Assembly: GCF_028209885.1 (NCBI RefSeq)
Contig: NZ_JAQLEM010000003.1
Location: 1 to 64,000 of the forward strand
Direction of reading: 5' to 3'
DNA from: Collinsella aerofaciens
GTDB lineage: Bacteria > Actinomycetota > Coriobacteriia > Coriobacteriales > Coriobacteriaceae
DNA: 64,000 nt
This document shows, piece after piece, positions 1 through 8,720 of the stretch (within the stretch, counting starts at the first letter, position 1; the number at the start of each line of letters is the position of its first letter). The position numbers and the translations under genes are program-made. The notes below the pieces were generated by a model. It was not told where the DNA came from. It made no database searches and was given only the letters and a program-made list of their open reading frames with translations.

Positions 1-4
1 ACGA

Positions 5-33
5 AAGGGCGCTGACCTTTTGGTCGCGCCCTT
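5..33. repeat. Intergenic hairpin downstream of queA
   Basis: Eight-base arms (AAGGGCGC / GCGCCCTT) enclose a second four-base stem (GACC / GGTC) with a TTTT loop and one bulged base. It lies about 75 bases beyond the queA stop. No T run follows on either strand, so it is not a classical terminator. It may end transcription from the neighbouring gene outside the window. Confidence 0.5.
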
Positions 34-80
34 GAAGTTGAACGTCAGATTGTCCAAATGCGGCCCGCGCAGCGTCGACT

Positions 81-109
81 GGTTACGGCGTTTGTAAAAC
101 GCCGTAACC
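81..109. repeat. Perfect hairpin at the queA stop codon
   Basis: A perfect 13-base inverted repeat (GGTTACGGCGTTT and its complement) with a three-base loop ends on the queA stop codon. There is no T run after it on the minus strand. It could protect the 3' end of the transcript or act as a weak terminator. Confidence 0.5.
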
Positions 110-1320
110 TACTGAATGAGCATGGCGTCGCCAAAGCTGAAGAAGCGGTAGCGCTCCTCGATGGCGGCGGCGTAGGCATCCATGATCTGGTCGCGGGTGG
201 CAAGCGCGCTTACGAGCATCATGAGCGTGGAGCGAGGCACATGGAAGTTCGTGATCAGCGCGTCGACCACATGATAGGTCGAGCCGGGCATGAGGTAGAG
301 CTGCGTTGTCGCGTTCTCGCGCACCACGATGTCACCGCGGCCAAGTGTATCGGCCCCGTCCTCGCGGCCCTCAAAATAGCGCGCCGTCACGGCCGGATCG
401 GACACCGGCGCGTCCGCGTCAAAGGCGCTCTCGAGCGAGCGCACTGCGGTGGTACCGACAGCAATCACGCGATGCCCCTCGGCCTTAGCCTTATGCACGG
501 CGTCGACAACCTCCTGCGACACGTGGTAGCGCTCGGTGTGCATCACGTGCTGCGTGGGGTCGTCCTCCTCCACCAGACGGAAGGTATCGATACCCACCTC
601 GAGCTCGACGGCGGCAAACTTGGCACCCTTGGCCTCGATGGCAGCCATGAGCTCGGGAGTAAAATGCAGACCCGCCGTGGGAGCAGCGGCCGAATGCTCC
701 TCCTTCATGGCGTAGACGGTCTGGTACTTCTCGGGATCGCCCTCGTAATCGGTAATGTAGGGCGGCAGCGGCACGTGGCCGGCAGCATGGATGGCCTCGT
801 CGAGCGTGCGCGGCTCGCCGGCGGCATTGCAACCGGCCGGCTCAAAGCGTACCAGGCGGCCGCCGCGGCTATCGGTGACAAAGTCGACAACCTCGGCCGT
901 CAGCACCATGGGAGCCCCCTCGGGCGCATGGGCGCCACCGGCGCGATACTCAATATGAGCACCGGGCTTCAGGCGCTTGCCCGGCTTGACCAAGCACTCC
1001 CAAACATGGCCCAGCGGATCCACGTCCTCGCGGCGCTTGAGCAGCAGAGTCTCGACCACGCCGCCCGAGCCGGCTTTGCGACCGATCAGGCGAGCCGGCA
1101 TCACGCGCGTCTGATTGATGACGAGCACGTCGCCCGGCTCGATATAGTCGATGATGTCGCGGAAGATGCGGTGCTCAACGGTACCGCCGTGCTCCAGCGG
1201 CGTTCCCGCCTGGGAGCCCTTGCGATCCACCACCAGCAGGCGGCAGGAGTCGCGCGGCTCGGCAGGAGCCTGGGCAATGAGCTCTTCGGGCAGGTTATAG
1301 TCAAAATCATCGGTACGCAT
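109..1320 (-). CDS. queA: S-adenosylmethionine:tRNA ribosyltransferase-isomerase QueA
   Basis: QueA transfers and isomerises the ribosyl part of S-adenosylmethionine onto preQ1 in the wobble position of GUN-anticodon tRNAs, giving epoxyqueuosine. The protein is 403 residues, a little longer than most family members. It begins with the family opening MRTDDFDYNLPEELIAQ and has the conserved segments INQTRVMPARL, AAPTAGLHFT and ITNFHVPRSTLMMLVSA near the end. The frame stays open 17 codons upstream to 1371, but that extension runs through a perfect hairpin (1339-1369) and has no family similarity, so I chose the ATG at 1320. QueH, the next enzyme of the pathway, is encoded at 7436-8011. The call is secure. 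Confidence 0.95.
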   Translation of the reverse strand: MRTDDFDYNLPEELIAQAPAEPRDSCRLLVVDRKGSQAGTPLEHGGTVEHRIFRDIIDYIEPGDVLVINQTRVMPARLIGRKAGSGGVVETLLLKRREDVDPLGHVWECLVKPGKRLKPGAHIEYRAGGAHAPEGAPMVLTAEVVDFVTDSRGGRLVRFEPAGCNAAGEPRTLDEAIHAAGHVPLPPYITDYEGDPEKYQTVYAMKEEHSAAAPTAGLHFTPELMAAIEAKGAKFAAVELEVGIDTFRLVEEDDPTQHVMHTERYHVSQEVVDAVHKAKAEGHRVIAVGTTAVRSLESAFDADAPVSDPAVTARYFEGREDGADTLGRGDIVVRENATTQLYLMPGSTYHVVDALITNFHVPRSTLMMLVSALATRDQIMDAYAAAIEERYRFFSFGDAMLIQ

Positions 1321-1338
1321 CTTTGCCTCTTTCACAAA

Positions 1339-1369
1339 GCGCGTCAGTCGAAAAAATCGACTGACGCGC
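1339..1369. repeat. Perfect inverted repeat in the queA leader
   Basis: Thirteen-base arms (GCGCGTCAGTCGA and its complement) flank a five-A loop. It sits 18 bases upstream of the queA start and 85 bases after the ornithine carbamoyltransferase stop. Neither side has a good T run. It may be a weak terminator for the arginine operon or a leader structure for queA; the sequence alone does not decide. Confidence 0.55.
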
Positions 1370-1453
1370 ACATCATTCTCCCCTGTATCCTATCAGCTTG
1401 TTGAGAGAAATATAGTATGGAAACAGATTTGCGACTGTTTTCTCAACGCCCTG

Positions 1454-2464
1454 CTACTTAAGCGTTGCGTACATCACCGCCTTAATCGTATGCATGCGAT
1501 TCTCCGCTTCTTGGAAAACACGAGACTTATCGGACTCAAAAACCTCGTCCGTGACTTCCATTTCGGTAACTCCAAACTTCTCAGCAATTTCGGCACCAAC
1601 AGTAGTATTAGTATCGTGGAAGCTCGGAAGGCAGTGGAGGAAAATCGCCTCGGGCTTTGCCATAGACATCACCTCAGCGGTCACACGATACGGCGACATG
1701 AGCTTAATGCGGCTTTCCCACAGCTCTGCGGGCTGACCCATGCCAACCCAAACATCCGTGTAAATTACATCGGCATCACGAGCGCCTTCCTCAATATCCT
1801 CTGTAATGGTAATCGTCGATCCATGCTCGGCCGCAATACGACTACATTCTGCAAGGAGTTCAGGATCATAGGATGTAGCCCCCTCCGAATTTCCCCCGAT
1901 TGGGCCGCAAGAACAGTAGTTAATGCCGAGCTTAGCGCAAATGACCATGAGCGAATCAGCGACGTTTCCGGCCGCCTTACCAAAAAATGTAAGTTTCCTG
2001 CCCTTAATCTCTCCAAACTCTTCACGCATGGTCAGAATATCGGCAAGCACTTGAGTCGGGTGAAATTCAGTAGTCAGCCCATTCCAAACGGGAACCCCAG
2101 CTTTTGCAGCAAGCTCCTCAACCTTCGCCTGTTCAAAGCCGCGGTATTCAATTCCGTCATACATGCGGCCAAGGACGCGAGCCGTGTCCTCAATCGACTC
2201 CTTTTTACCCATCTGAGACGAGCCCGGATCCAAATAAGTTACACCCATGCCAAGGTCAAGTGCACCAACTTCGAAGGCGCAGCGAGTACGCGTGGAAGTC
2301 TTCTCAAATAGCAAAACAATATTCTTGCCTTCAAGGTATTTATGCGGAACACCGGCACGCTTCATGCTTTTGAAGTTAGCAGAAAGCTCAAGCAGATACT
2401 CAATCTCTTCCGTCGTGTAATCAAGCAGCTTCAGAAAACTGCGCCCAGCGATATTAACACCCAT
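1454..2464 (-). CDS. arcB: Ornithine carbamoyltransferase, probably catabolic (ArcB)
   Basis: In the arginine deiminase pathway this enzyme splits citrulline with phosphate into ornithine and carbamoyl phosphate. The 336-residue protein has the carbamoyl phosphate motif STRTR near residue 55, the HPTQ motif near 135, the [12 protein letters not shown] segment and the HCLPSFHDT motif near 270, all typical of the family. Two in-frame ATGs compete. GGGAG is adjacent to the one at 2473 but nine bases from the one at 2464, so I chose 2464. It follows the arginine deiminase gene by about 30 bases on the same strand, which supports a catabolic role. No carbamate kinase gene follows. Like its operon neighbours it looks more AT-rich than queA. 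Confidence 0.93.
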   Translation of the reverse strand: MGVNIAGRSFLKLLDYTTEEIEYLLELSANFKSMKRAGVPHKYLEGKNIVLLFEKTSTRTRCAFEVGALDLGMGVTYLDPGSSQMGKKESIEDTARVLGRMYDGIEYRGFEQAKVEELAAKAGVPVWNGLTTEFHPTQVLADILTMREEFGEIKGRKLTFFGKAAGNVADSLMVICAKLGINYCSCGPIGGNSEGATSYDPELLAECSRIAAEHGSTITITEDIEEGARDADVIYTDVWVGMGQPAELWESRIKLMSPYRVTAEVMSMAKPEAIFLHCLPSFHDTNTTVGAEIAEKFGVTEMEVTDEVFESDKSRVFQEAENRMHTIKAVMYATLK

Positions 2465-2496
2465 ATTCGCCATCTCCCATCACAGTGGATTTGCAA

Positions 2497-3741
2497 CTAA
2501 ATATCTTCGCGCCAGAAGGGCATGCTCATGCAGCGCGGGCCACCACGACCGCGGGACAGTTCCTCGGAGGGAACGACCAAAAGTTCCAAACCGTTCTTGT
2601 AGAGCTCATCATTTGTGACAACATTGCGCTCGTAAACACAGACTTTACCAGGAGCAACGGCAAGAGTGTTCGACCCGTCGTTCCACTGCTCGCGAGATGC
2701 CTCAACCATATCGCCGGCACCGCACTCAATAAGCTGCACCTTCTCCACGCCAGTAGCCATTTCAAGAATATGTTCAAGCGTGTCATCAATCTCTTGAACA
2801 GCGACCATTCCCTCAGAGTCACCACGAGTCAGACGATAAACACGAAGGGTCTCAAAAATACCGGGATAAACTGTGAACTTATCGAAATCCACCATGGTGC
2901 AAACGGTGTCAAGATGCATGTAAGCATAGCCGTTGGGGATTTTAATAGCGTAAACGGTATCGATCTCAGAATTCCCAGATCCCCAGAACAAATTCTTTGC
3001 AAGCTCCTCAATCGCAGCCGCCTCAGTTCGCTGGCTAATTCCAATAGCCAAGGTATGAGCGTTAATGTTAAGCACATCACCGCCCTCGATATGCCAGGGA
3101 TTCTTATGGTCGTACCAAATCGGAGTCCCTGCATAATCGGGATGGTATTTGAAAATCGCTTCGTAGAAGGGCACTTCACGATCTCGCTGTTTCCAATACA
3201 TATGGTGAAGCAGAACGCCTTTGCCCACGGAAGCAAGAGGATCGCGAGAGAAATATGAACTCGGAAGAGGCTTCAACACCAAATCATCGGGCTTCGCATC
3301 CTCATTATCCATCATACTAAGCGTAGTCGAAACGCGAGGCAGCTCAAGGTCACGATAACGATACCCCCCCATAGCCTCAAGTACAAACTGATACGAATCT
3401 GAAATAGCGTCGAGCTTTTCACGAACAGCCTGCTCAAGCATAGGATTGACAATCCCGCTCTCAGCCATAAATGTATCGGTAAACTCAGCGCGAGCCGAGG
3501 GGCATGCATCCAGCGCTTCAGCAACGAGTTTCTCCATATAGAGAACCTCAACACCTTCGCTCCTCAGAAGATCCGCAAAGGCATCATGCTCCTTTTGAGC
3601 CACATCAAGATAGAAACAGTCGTGAATCCAGACATCCTCGAACTCTTCTGCCTTTACGTTCACAAGGTCACGACCGGGGCGGTGAAGCACAACTTTCTTG
3701 AGCTTACCAATCTCGCTGTGTACATTCAGTCCTTTAGACAT
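2497..3741 (-). CDS. arcA: Arginine deiminase
   Basis: Hydrolyses arginine to citrulline and ammonia, the first step of arginine fermentation and acid defence. The 414-residue length is normal. Visible active-site segments, in order, are VLLHRPGRDL at the start, YFSRDPLASVG (Asp), WHIEGGD (Glu), YMHLDTVCTMVD (His and Asp) and GRGGPRCMSMPFWRED with the nucleophilic Cys near the C-terminus. The start has a GGAG eight bases upstream. It lies between the carrier gene (29-base gap) and ornithine carbamoyltransferase (about 30-base gap), so the three form one operon transcribed carrier, deiminase, transferase. A diverged second copy lies at 5466-6716. Confidence 0.95.
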   Translation of the reverse strand: MSKGLNVHSEIGKLKKVVLHRPGRDLVNVKAEEFEDVWIHDCFYLDVAQKEHDAFADLLRSEGVEVLYMEKLVAEALDACPSARAEFTDTFMAESGIVNPMLEQAVREKLDAISDSYQFVLEAMGGYRYRDLELPRVSTTLSMMDNEDAKPDDLVLKPLPSSYFSRDPLASVGKGVLLHHMYWKQRDREVPFYEAIFKYHPDYAGTPIWYDHKNPWHIEGGDVLNINAHTLAIGISQRTEAAAIEELAKNLFWGSGNSEIDTVYAIKIPNGYAYMHLDTVCTMVDFDKFTVYPGIFETLRVYRLTRGDSEGMVAVQEIDDTLEHILEMATGVEKVQLIECGAGDMVEASREQWNDGSNTLAVAPGKVCVYERNVVTNDELYKNGLELLVVPSEELSRGRGGPRCMSMPFWREDI

Positions 3742-3769
3742 TCCTGTTACTCCATTTCAGCCATGAAAC

Positions 3770-5212
3770 CTACAGGGCAATAAGTCCCGAGATTGCTACG
3801 AATACGATATTGATGAGCGACACGACCAAGAAGAATTTCCAAACGGTCTTCCACCACTGGCCAAGCTTGATCTTGCACACGCCCAAACCCGCTACAAGAA
3901 TGGCGCTAGTAGGACAGATCAAAGACATCGTCGCGCTACCCATGGAGAGAGCCCACACGGCGGCCTCGGGATTTAGGCCCATGAGTTCGGTCAAAGGTCC
4001 AAAAATGGGAGCGGTCAGTGCTGCAAGGCCAGATGAGCTGGGAACCAGAATCGCCAGGAGGTTCTCAACCGCATAAAGAAGCGTAGTAAAGAGAACCGCC
4101 GGGATGCCGCCCAGACCAGTGGCGAGCGCATTGAGGATGGTATCGATGATCATGCCGTCAGAGGCAATGACAAGGATGCCACGCGCAAGTCCAACGACAA
4201 TTGCCGAGAAAGCAAAGTCAGCGATACCCGCAACAAATTCCTGAGCGATGACGTCCTGACTAAAGCCCGCAATAACACCAGCCAACAGGCCCATGGCCAA
4301 AAAGACCGCAGAAATCTCGTTCATATACCAGCCCTGGGTCACAAGTCCCCAGATGATAAGGCACATACCAGCGATAAATACCGCAAGCACGCCTTTTTGA
4401 CGACCCGTAAATTCCGCGTCAAGGGCAGATTCATCGGCAGCGAACTCGACTTTCTTGGCGATATCATCCTCAAATGTGATCGATGACTCAGGGTTCTTCT
4501 TTACCCTTCGTGCATAGAGGACAACCCAAGTAATTGCAACGGCAGTCAAAACAACCCAGGCAATCATACGCAGCCACAGCTGGGGGTTGCCCTGAATACC
4601 AAGAATACCTTGCGCAATGAGAACATTAAACGGATTAATCGTTGAGGCGATGTAACCCGTGCGCGCTCCAACGAACACGACCATGAACGCCGTCATCGAG
4701 TCGAAGCCCATAGCCATCATAATTGGCATGAAGATCGCAAAGAACGGGAGAGTTTCTTCCGCCATGCCAAAGCTCGTTCCGCCCAATGCAAAGAGAACCA
4801 TCGCAATAGGAATAATTAGAATGTCTTTGTTCTTAAAGCGGCGAACGACACGACCCATTCCGCTCGTGATAGCGCCCGTTTTAGTAATAACCTGAAACGA
4901 ACCGCCCACAATCAAGATGAATGCAACGACCTCAATTGCCTCTTGTATACCGCGCGTTGGAGCCTGAAGAACATCGAAGACGCCTTGTCTGAGATCTACT
5001 TCATCCCCGGTTTCCTCGTCAATATATGTCTTTTCACTCTGCTCATACGTACCTGCGACAGTGACTTCACGACCGTTCACCTCCTGACGCTGATAGGACC
5101 CAGAGGGAACAATCCACGTGAGAACAGCGAAGATGACCATAAGTGCAAAGATGATCGCATATACGTGCGGGACCTTGAACTGCTTGATGCCTTTCGAACT
5201 TTCCGCTGCCAT
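3770..5212 (-). CDS. YfcC/ArcD-type membrane carrier, likely arginine-ornithine antiporter
   Basis: A 480-residue polytopic membrane protein with roughly a dozen hydrophobic segments. The N-terminus (KQFKVPHVYAIIFALMVI, then TWIVPSGSYQR) and the central NPFNVLIAQGILG segment are typical of the YfcC family, related to C4-dicarboxylate and short-chain carriers and to the ArcD2 type of arginine-ornithine exchanger. A hydrophilic stretch at about residues 40-75 is probably an outside loop. The substrate is inferred from position: it is the first gene of the operon with arginine deiminase and ornithine carbamoyltransferase. The start has a GGAGGAG Shine-Dalgarno sequence. An uptake-only or different amino acid specificity cannot be excluded. 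Confidence 0.85.
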   Translation of the reverse strand: MAAESSKGIKQFKVPHVYAIIFALMVIFAVLTWIVPSGSYQRQEVNGREVTVAGTYEQSEKTYIDEETGDEVDLRQGVFDVLQAPTRGIQEAIEVVAFILIVGGSFQVITKTGAITSGMGRVVRRFKNKDILIIPIAMVLFALGGTSFGMAEETLPFFAIFMPIMMAMGFDSMTAFMVVFVGARTGYIASTINPFNVLIAQGILGIQGNPQLWLRMIAWVVLTAVAITWVVLYARRVKKNPESSITFEDDIAKKVEFAADESALDAEFTGRQKGVLAVFIAGMCLIIWGLVTQGWYMNEISAVFLAMGLLAGVIAGFSQDVIAQEFVAGIADFAFSAIVVGLARGILVIASDGMIIDTILNALATGLGGIPAVLFTTLLYAVENLLAILVPSSSGLAALTAPIFGPLTELMGLNPEAAVWALSMGSATMSLICPTSAILVAGLGVCKIKLGQWWKTVWKFFLVVSLINIVFVAISGLIAL

Positions 5213-5340
5213 ATCTCCTCCTTCATTCCTTTTCCCATCTATCCAGCTGGCACCATAAATGTATGAGGTTGCTCAGCGGTGGTCGGCCAACCATCGCCAT
5301 CGTGTCGCTTTTCACCTATGAACGGCAGCTAAAGTGACGT

Positions 5341-5390
5341 TATTAATCAATCTGATATTTAAAATTGATGTTATTTATCAATTACATACG
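5341..5390. promoter_or_regulatory. AT-rich divergent control region with repeated ATCAAT/ATTGAT sites
   Basis: The 253-base gap between the two divergent arginine deiminase operons holds an AT-rich core. ATCAAT (5346-5351), ATTGAT (5364-5369) and ATCAAT (5377-5382) form two overlapping inverted repeats, with spacers of 12 and 7 bases. This is a reasonable operator for the regulator encoded at 6719-7375 or for an ArgR-type protein, but no consensus was matched exactly. A possible -10 (TATATA) for the rightward operon lies about 30 bases before its start. Confidence 0.45.
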
Positions 5391-5465
5391 TCTTTTAACT
5401 TTTCCGCAACACAACAAGGAACCTGCCTTAGCCTTATATAAAAACCAGCAGGACAGGAGACAGAC

Positions 5466-6716
5466 ATGCAAGGCGTACACATAACAAATGAAATCGGTCA
5501 TTTAAAAGCCGTACTTGTCCATCGACCAGGAACTGAAACACAAAACTACCCTGATGCCGACTTCAGCCAAGTTTTCTCCCTGCGAAAATGGAGTGGTCGT
5601 TTTGACCTCGACAAAGCAATATATGAGCACGATTCCATGGTTCAATTGCTTGAGAAGCATGGCGTAGAAACCATTGAAATTAGGGACCTTCTCGAAGACT
5701 CACTTGAAACTGAGCCCCAATCACTTAAATGTTTTATTGATGACTACCTCCGTTGCAGTGGGGCAACAGGCAGAGAGTTCCTCGAGACAATAACCCAGCT
5801 GTTTGAGAACGCTAAGAACACCCAGGAATTGGTGAATATAGTACTTAACGGCATTCGCTTTGGAGACACTGAGCTATGTTCAAACCAGTCGGAAACACTA
5901 CGGGCGCTCGTGCACGAGCAATTTGACCCCGCCTCGCTCTTGGTCAATCCCCTCAACACGCTTTTTTTCACTCGTGATCCTGCTGTGGTAGTCGGAGACG
6001 GCATCATCCTAAATCATATGTATTGGCCTGAGCGTGATCGTGAGGTCGCCTTATACCGGCAGATATTCACCCACCACAAGATCATGGGAGAAACCCCGGT
6101 ATGTGATTTGAACAGGAGTAGTTACCATATCGAAGGCGGAGACATTCTTGTTATCAGTGCTAAGACATTATTAGTTGGAATCTCTGACCGAACTGAACCC
6201 GCCGCCGTCGAGTCACTTGCCAAAGAGCTCCTGACCTCAAATAAATTCCAGACCACCGAGCTAATTGCGATTCGAGTCCCCTCTGACGGGCTGCGTATCC
6301 ACCTCGATACGTTCATAAGTAGAATTGATCACGACGCGTTCCTCATCGATCGTGAGATATGCAATGCCGTTGATGCATACAGCATTCAACTAAAACGATC
6401 CGGAAAGGGCCTTACGATCACTCCTATCGATCGCACGATTCCGGAAATACTCTCTGCAGCCTGTTGCGAACCAATAAAAGTAATTGACTGCGGAGGCGGG
6501 AATCAAACCGCCTACGAAAGAGAGCGCCGGAACAACGCAACGTCTATCCTTGCGCTCTCGCCAGGAAAACTATGCGTATATGAAGAAAACGTTTGGACCA
6601 ACGAAGCGCTTGAGAAAGCAGGAATGGAATTATTCCCGTTATCCATTGACGAGCTCACCAAAGGCTATGGTGGCACAAACTGTCTATGCCTCCCTCTGTG
6701 GCGAGAGGATCTATAG
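5466..6716 (+). CDS. Second, diverged arginine deiminase family protein
   Basis: A 416-residue full-length member of the arginine deiminase family, clearly different from the copy at 2497-3741. The core active-site residues remain: FFTRDPAVV (Asp), YHIEGGD (Glu), IHLDTFISRID (His, Asp) and GTNCLCLPLWRED (Cys). Two differences stand out. The residue five before the Cys, usually a gating arginine (GRGGPRC in the first copy), is tyrosine (GYGGTNC). The segment after RPG also carries an unusual FSLRKWSGRFDLDKA sequence where typical enzymes are shorter. It could be an arginine deiminase with other kinetics, act on another guanidino compound, or sense arginine. It has a GGAG site six bases before the ATG. 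The downstream regulator gene starts two bases after its stop. Confidence 0.85.
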   Translation: MQGVHITNEIGHLKAVLVHRPGTETQNYPDADFSQVFSLRKWSGRFDLDKAIYEHDSMVQLLEKHGVETIEIRDLLEDSLETEPQSLKCFIDDYLRCSGATGREFLETITQLFENAKNTQELVNIVLNGIRFGDTELCSNQSETLRALVHEQFDPASLLVNPLNTLFFTRDPAVVVGDGIILNHMYWPERDREVALYRQIFTHHKIMGETPVCDLNRSSYHIEGGDILVISAKTLLVGISDRTEPAAVESLAKELLTSNKFQTTELIAIRVPSDGLRIHLDTFISRIDHDAFLIDREICNAVDAYSIQLKRSGKGLTITPIDRTIPEILSAACCEPIKVIDCGGGNQTAYERERRNNATSILALSPGKLCVYEENVWTNEALEKAGMELFPLSIDELTKGYGGTNCLCLPLWREDL

Positions 6717-6718
6717 CC

Positions 6719-7375
6719 ATGGGCTTCGGGGCAAATATTCGTAAACTCCGCACCATGGAGCACCTTGGTCAGGCGCAACTTGCAGAGATGTTGGGGGTAT
6801 CTAAAGAGACCGTTTGTCGTTGGGAAAAAAGTCGGTATGCCCCCCGTGAGCGCCATATCGAAAAGTTACAAGCGCTCTTCGGTTGCACCCGCGATGAACT
6901 TGTTGGCGAGGAAAACGGTTTGGCCGTAAAGCTCGCAAATAAAAGAATCGTCACCGACGAAGACCCTGCTATCCACGAAATGGAGGGCGCATTTCCCGTC
7001 ATCGATATCGAATCGCAAAAGCGCCGCATCACGCACAGCCAACAAAATGCTTGCGCGCCTGTAGACGTAGCCAAGCGTCACCCACATAGCGTTTTCGTTA
7101 AAATCAAAGGTGACGAAATGTCCCGCATTTACCCTCCCGGCAGCTTACTACTTGTCGATACCACCGCAAAGCCTTGGAACGGCTGTGCTGTATTGGCGCT
7201 CGCAGACGGTAAAACACCGGTAATTAGGCGATTTGCAGAAGGAAACGACATGATTGTGCTGTCGTCCCATTCATATGCAACAGCAAGTCCGGATCTGATG
7301 TTTAACAAACGGAGGATTAGAATCATAGGAGTCGTCGTTTGGTATCAAGCGAGCCACGATCACACGCTTAATTAA
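6719..7375 (+). CDS. XRE-family regulator with LexA/S24-like C-terminal domain lacking the protease dyad
   Basis: A 218-residue cytoplasmic DNA-binding regulator. Residues 1-65 form a classic helix-turn-helix (IRKLRTMEHLGQAQLAEMLG, VSKETVCRWEKSRYAPRERH). The C-terminal half (about 120-210) has the fold signature of LexA/CI-type S24 peptidases: VKIKGDEMSRIYPPGSLLLVD, then AVLALADGKTPVIRRF. The usual catalytic serine in GxSM is glutamate here (GDEM), and the usual lysine is replaced by arginine, so self-cleavage is unlikely and the domain is probably for dimerisation or sensing. I chose the ATG at 6719 because the helix-turn-helix starts there and it lies two bases after the upstream stop, implying translational coupling. 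A longer frame from 6686 would overlap the deiminase. It probably regulates the two arginine operons. Confidence 0.85.
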   Translation: MGFGANIRKLRTMEHLGQAQLAEMLGVSKETVCRWEKSRYAPRERHIEKLQALFGCTRDELVGEENGLAVKLANKRIVTDEDPAIHEMEGAFPVIDIESQKRRITHSQQNACAPVDVAKRHPHSVFVKIKGDEMSRIYPPGSLLLVDTTAKPWNGCAVLALADGKTPVIRRFAEGNDMIVLSSHSYATASPDLMFNKRRIRIIGVVVWYQASHDHTLN

Positions 7376-7435
7376 ATCGACTTTCCCAAAAACGACCGTA
7401 CCGCACAGACAGCTCAAAGCCCCAGCCCAAAAGAA

Positions 7436-8011
7436 CTACTTTTTGGACGCTTTGCGCTCGTCGCGGATGCGGGCGCGGTCCATGGCCGCCTCGACAGCCG
7501 AGAAGCGGCAGCCACAGTAGTTCTGCCGATACATGCCCAGTTCGCGCGAACGACGCGTGGCCTCGGGGTAATACGGGCGAAAATCGCGAATCACCGGAGT
7601 GAGACCGCGGGCAGCAGCCAGACGCTCCAACACATCATTGCAGGTTTCGAACAACTGGTACGGCGAGACGGCGAGCGTCGTGCCCACAAACTCAAACCCG
7701 CGCTCCTGGGCCACACGGCACGCCTCGGCCAGACGCAGGGCATAGCATGCGCGACAGCGACGGGCTCGATCGGCGCCCAGCGGGGCCACGCCGGCCTCCC
7801 AGCGCCCCCGGTCCTCCCCCGCCTCGATAAGATCGATGTCGCCATCGGCACACCACCGGCGCAGCTCGTCCAAACGCCGCTGCCATTCATCGTGCGGCTG
7901 AATATTGGGGTTTGTCCAGCAGATTGTGGGCTCAAACCCTTCCTCGCGCAGCAGGCGGACCGGCTCAAGAGAGCACGGCGCACAGCACGCATGCAGCAAC
8001 AACGGCTTCAT
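7436..8011 (-). CDS. queH: Epoxyqueuosine reductase QueH
   Basis: Reduces epoxyqueuosine to queuosine in tRNA, the last step of the pathway that also uses QueA (109-1320). QueH is the cobalamin-independent enzyme that replaces QueG in many bacteria. The 191-residue protein has the N-terminal metal and iron-sulfur motif LLHACCAPCS, then TNPNIQPHDEW, the middle cysteines in RRCRACYALRL, and NYCGCRFS near the end, all QueH (DUF208) hallmarks. The frame is open to 8188 but family similarity begins at MKPLLLHACC. GAGGAG lies six bases before the ATG at 8011, which decides the start. It follows the DUF3267 gene by about ten bases, so the two are likely cotranscribed. Confidence 0.95.
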   Translation of the reverse strand: MKPLLLHACCAPCSLEPVRLLREEGFEPTICWTNPNIQPHDEWQRRLDELRRWCADGDIDLIEAGEDRGRWEAGVAPLGADRARRCRACYALRLAEACRVAQERGFEFVGTTLAVSPYQLFETCNDVLERLAAARGLTPVIRDFRPYYPEATRRSRELGMYRQNYCGCRFSAVEAAMDRARIRDERKASKK

Positions 8012-8021
8012 CGACATCTCC

Positions 8022-8588
8022 TCACCCGAAAAAGCGCACGCCAAAGGACGTATCCTCGCAGGCGACAATGCGGCGGTCGCGCAAAATGGTCCGCACGTAA
8101 TACCAGTCGCCCACACAGCCCGACAAATGCAAGCCGGCCGCCAGGTAGCACAGCAGCGGATAGCCCGAAAACGCAAACCCCAGGGCAAGCGCCGCCGTCA
8201 CAACAACCGTCGGCGCCAGGCAAACCGCCATGTACCGCCGGCGCGAATACACAACGCCCTCTGCGCAGGCATAGATCATCGCCGTCTCGCGATTCGCCCC
8301 AAAGGTCACCTTCGCGCCCGCAGGCGCCAGCAGCTTAAAAAACACACCGTGCACCAGCTCGTGCACGGCGAACGACGCCATTGAGATCGCAGCCAAGCCG
8401 ACTATCCAGCCCACGACAGCCATCCAGCCGCCCGCGTCAGCCGCATCCAAGTCTGCAGGCCCACCCAGCAACATAAACACCGGCACCAAGCACACGGCAA
8501 ATGCGCCGAGCACGGTCATCCCCCACACAAAGCAGGCGTGCAGAAAATCCTCGTCTTCAAACGCATGTATGTTGGAAATCTCATTCAT
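8022..8588 (-). CDS. DUF3267 putative zincin membrane metallopeptidase
   Basis: A 188-residue membrane protein with four or five hydrophobic segments. The segment FAVHELVHGVFF near residue 75 holds an HExxH zinc motif (HELVH) inside a membrane segment, as in the DUF3267 family of predicted zincins. The later VYSRRRYMAVCLAPTVVVTAAL matches the P/S-containing transmembrane part of these proteins. Substrates are not known for the family. It precedes queH by ten bases in the same direction, but no functional link to queuosine is evident. Confidence 0.75.
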   Translation of the reverse strand: MNEISNIHAFEDEDFLHACFVWGMTVLGAFAVCLVPVFMLLGGPADLDAADAGGWMAVVGWIVGLAAISMASFAVHELVHGVFFKLLAPAGAKVTFGANRETAMIYACAEGVVYSRRRYMAVCLAPTVVVTAALALGFAFSGYPLLCYLAAGLHLSGCVGDWYYVRTILRDRRIVACEDTSFGVRFFG

Positions 8589-8720
8589 AGCATCTTAGGA
8601 TAGCGCCCCTGCCACGTACCCGTCCGCATGTGCGATAATGTCGAACGATATGCACGAATTGACCACCGCGCCGCCGAGCCCCACGCCCGGCTGCGCTCTC
8701 ACCATATGCGAAGGAGTCCC

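Noticed and set aside
58-1404. 448-codon plus-strand frame opposite queA
   Set aside because: It is the antisense shadow of queA in GC-rich DNA, with low-complexity His/Arg/Gly composition and no ribosome site.
5213-5465. Possible catabolite (cre) site near GGTGAAAAGCGACACG
   Set aside because: It fits the consensus only with a shifted register; too weak to report.
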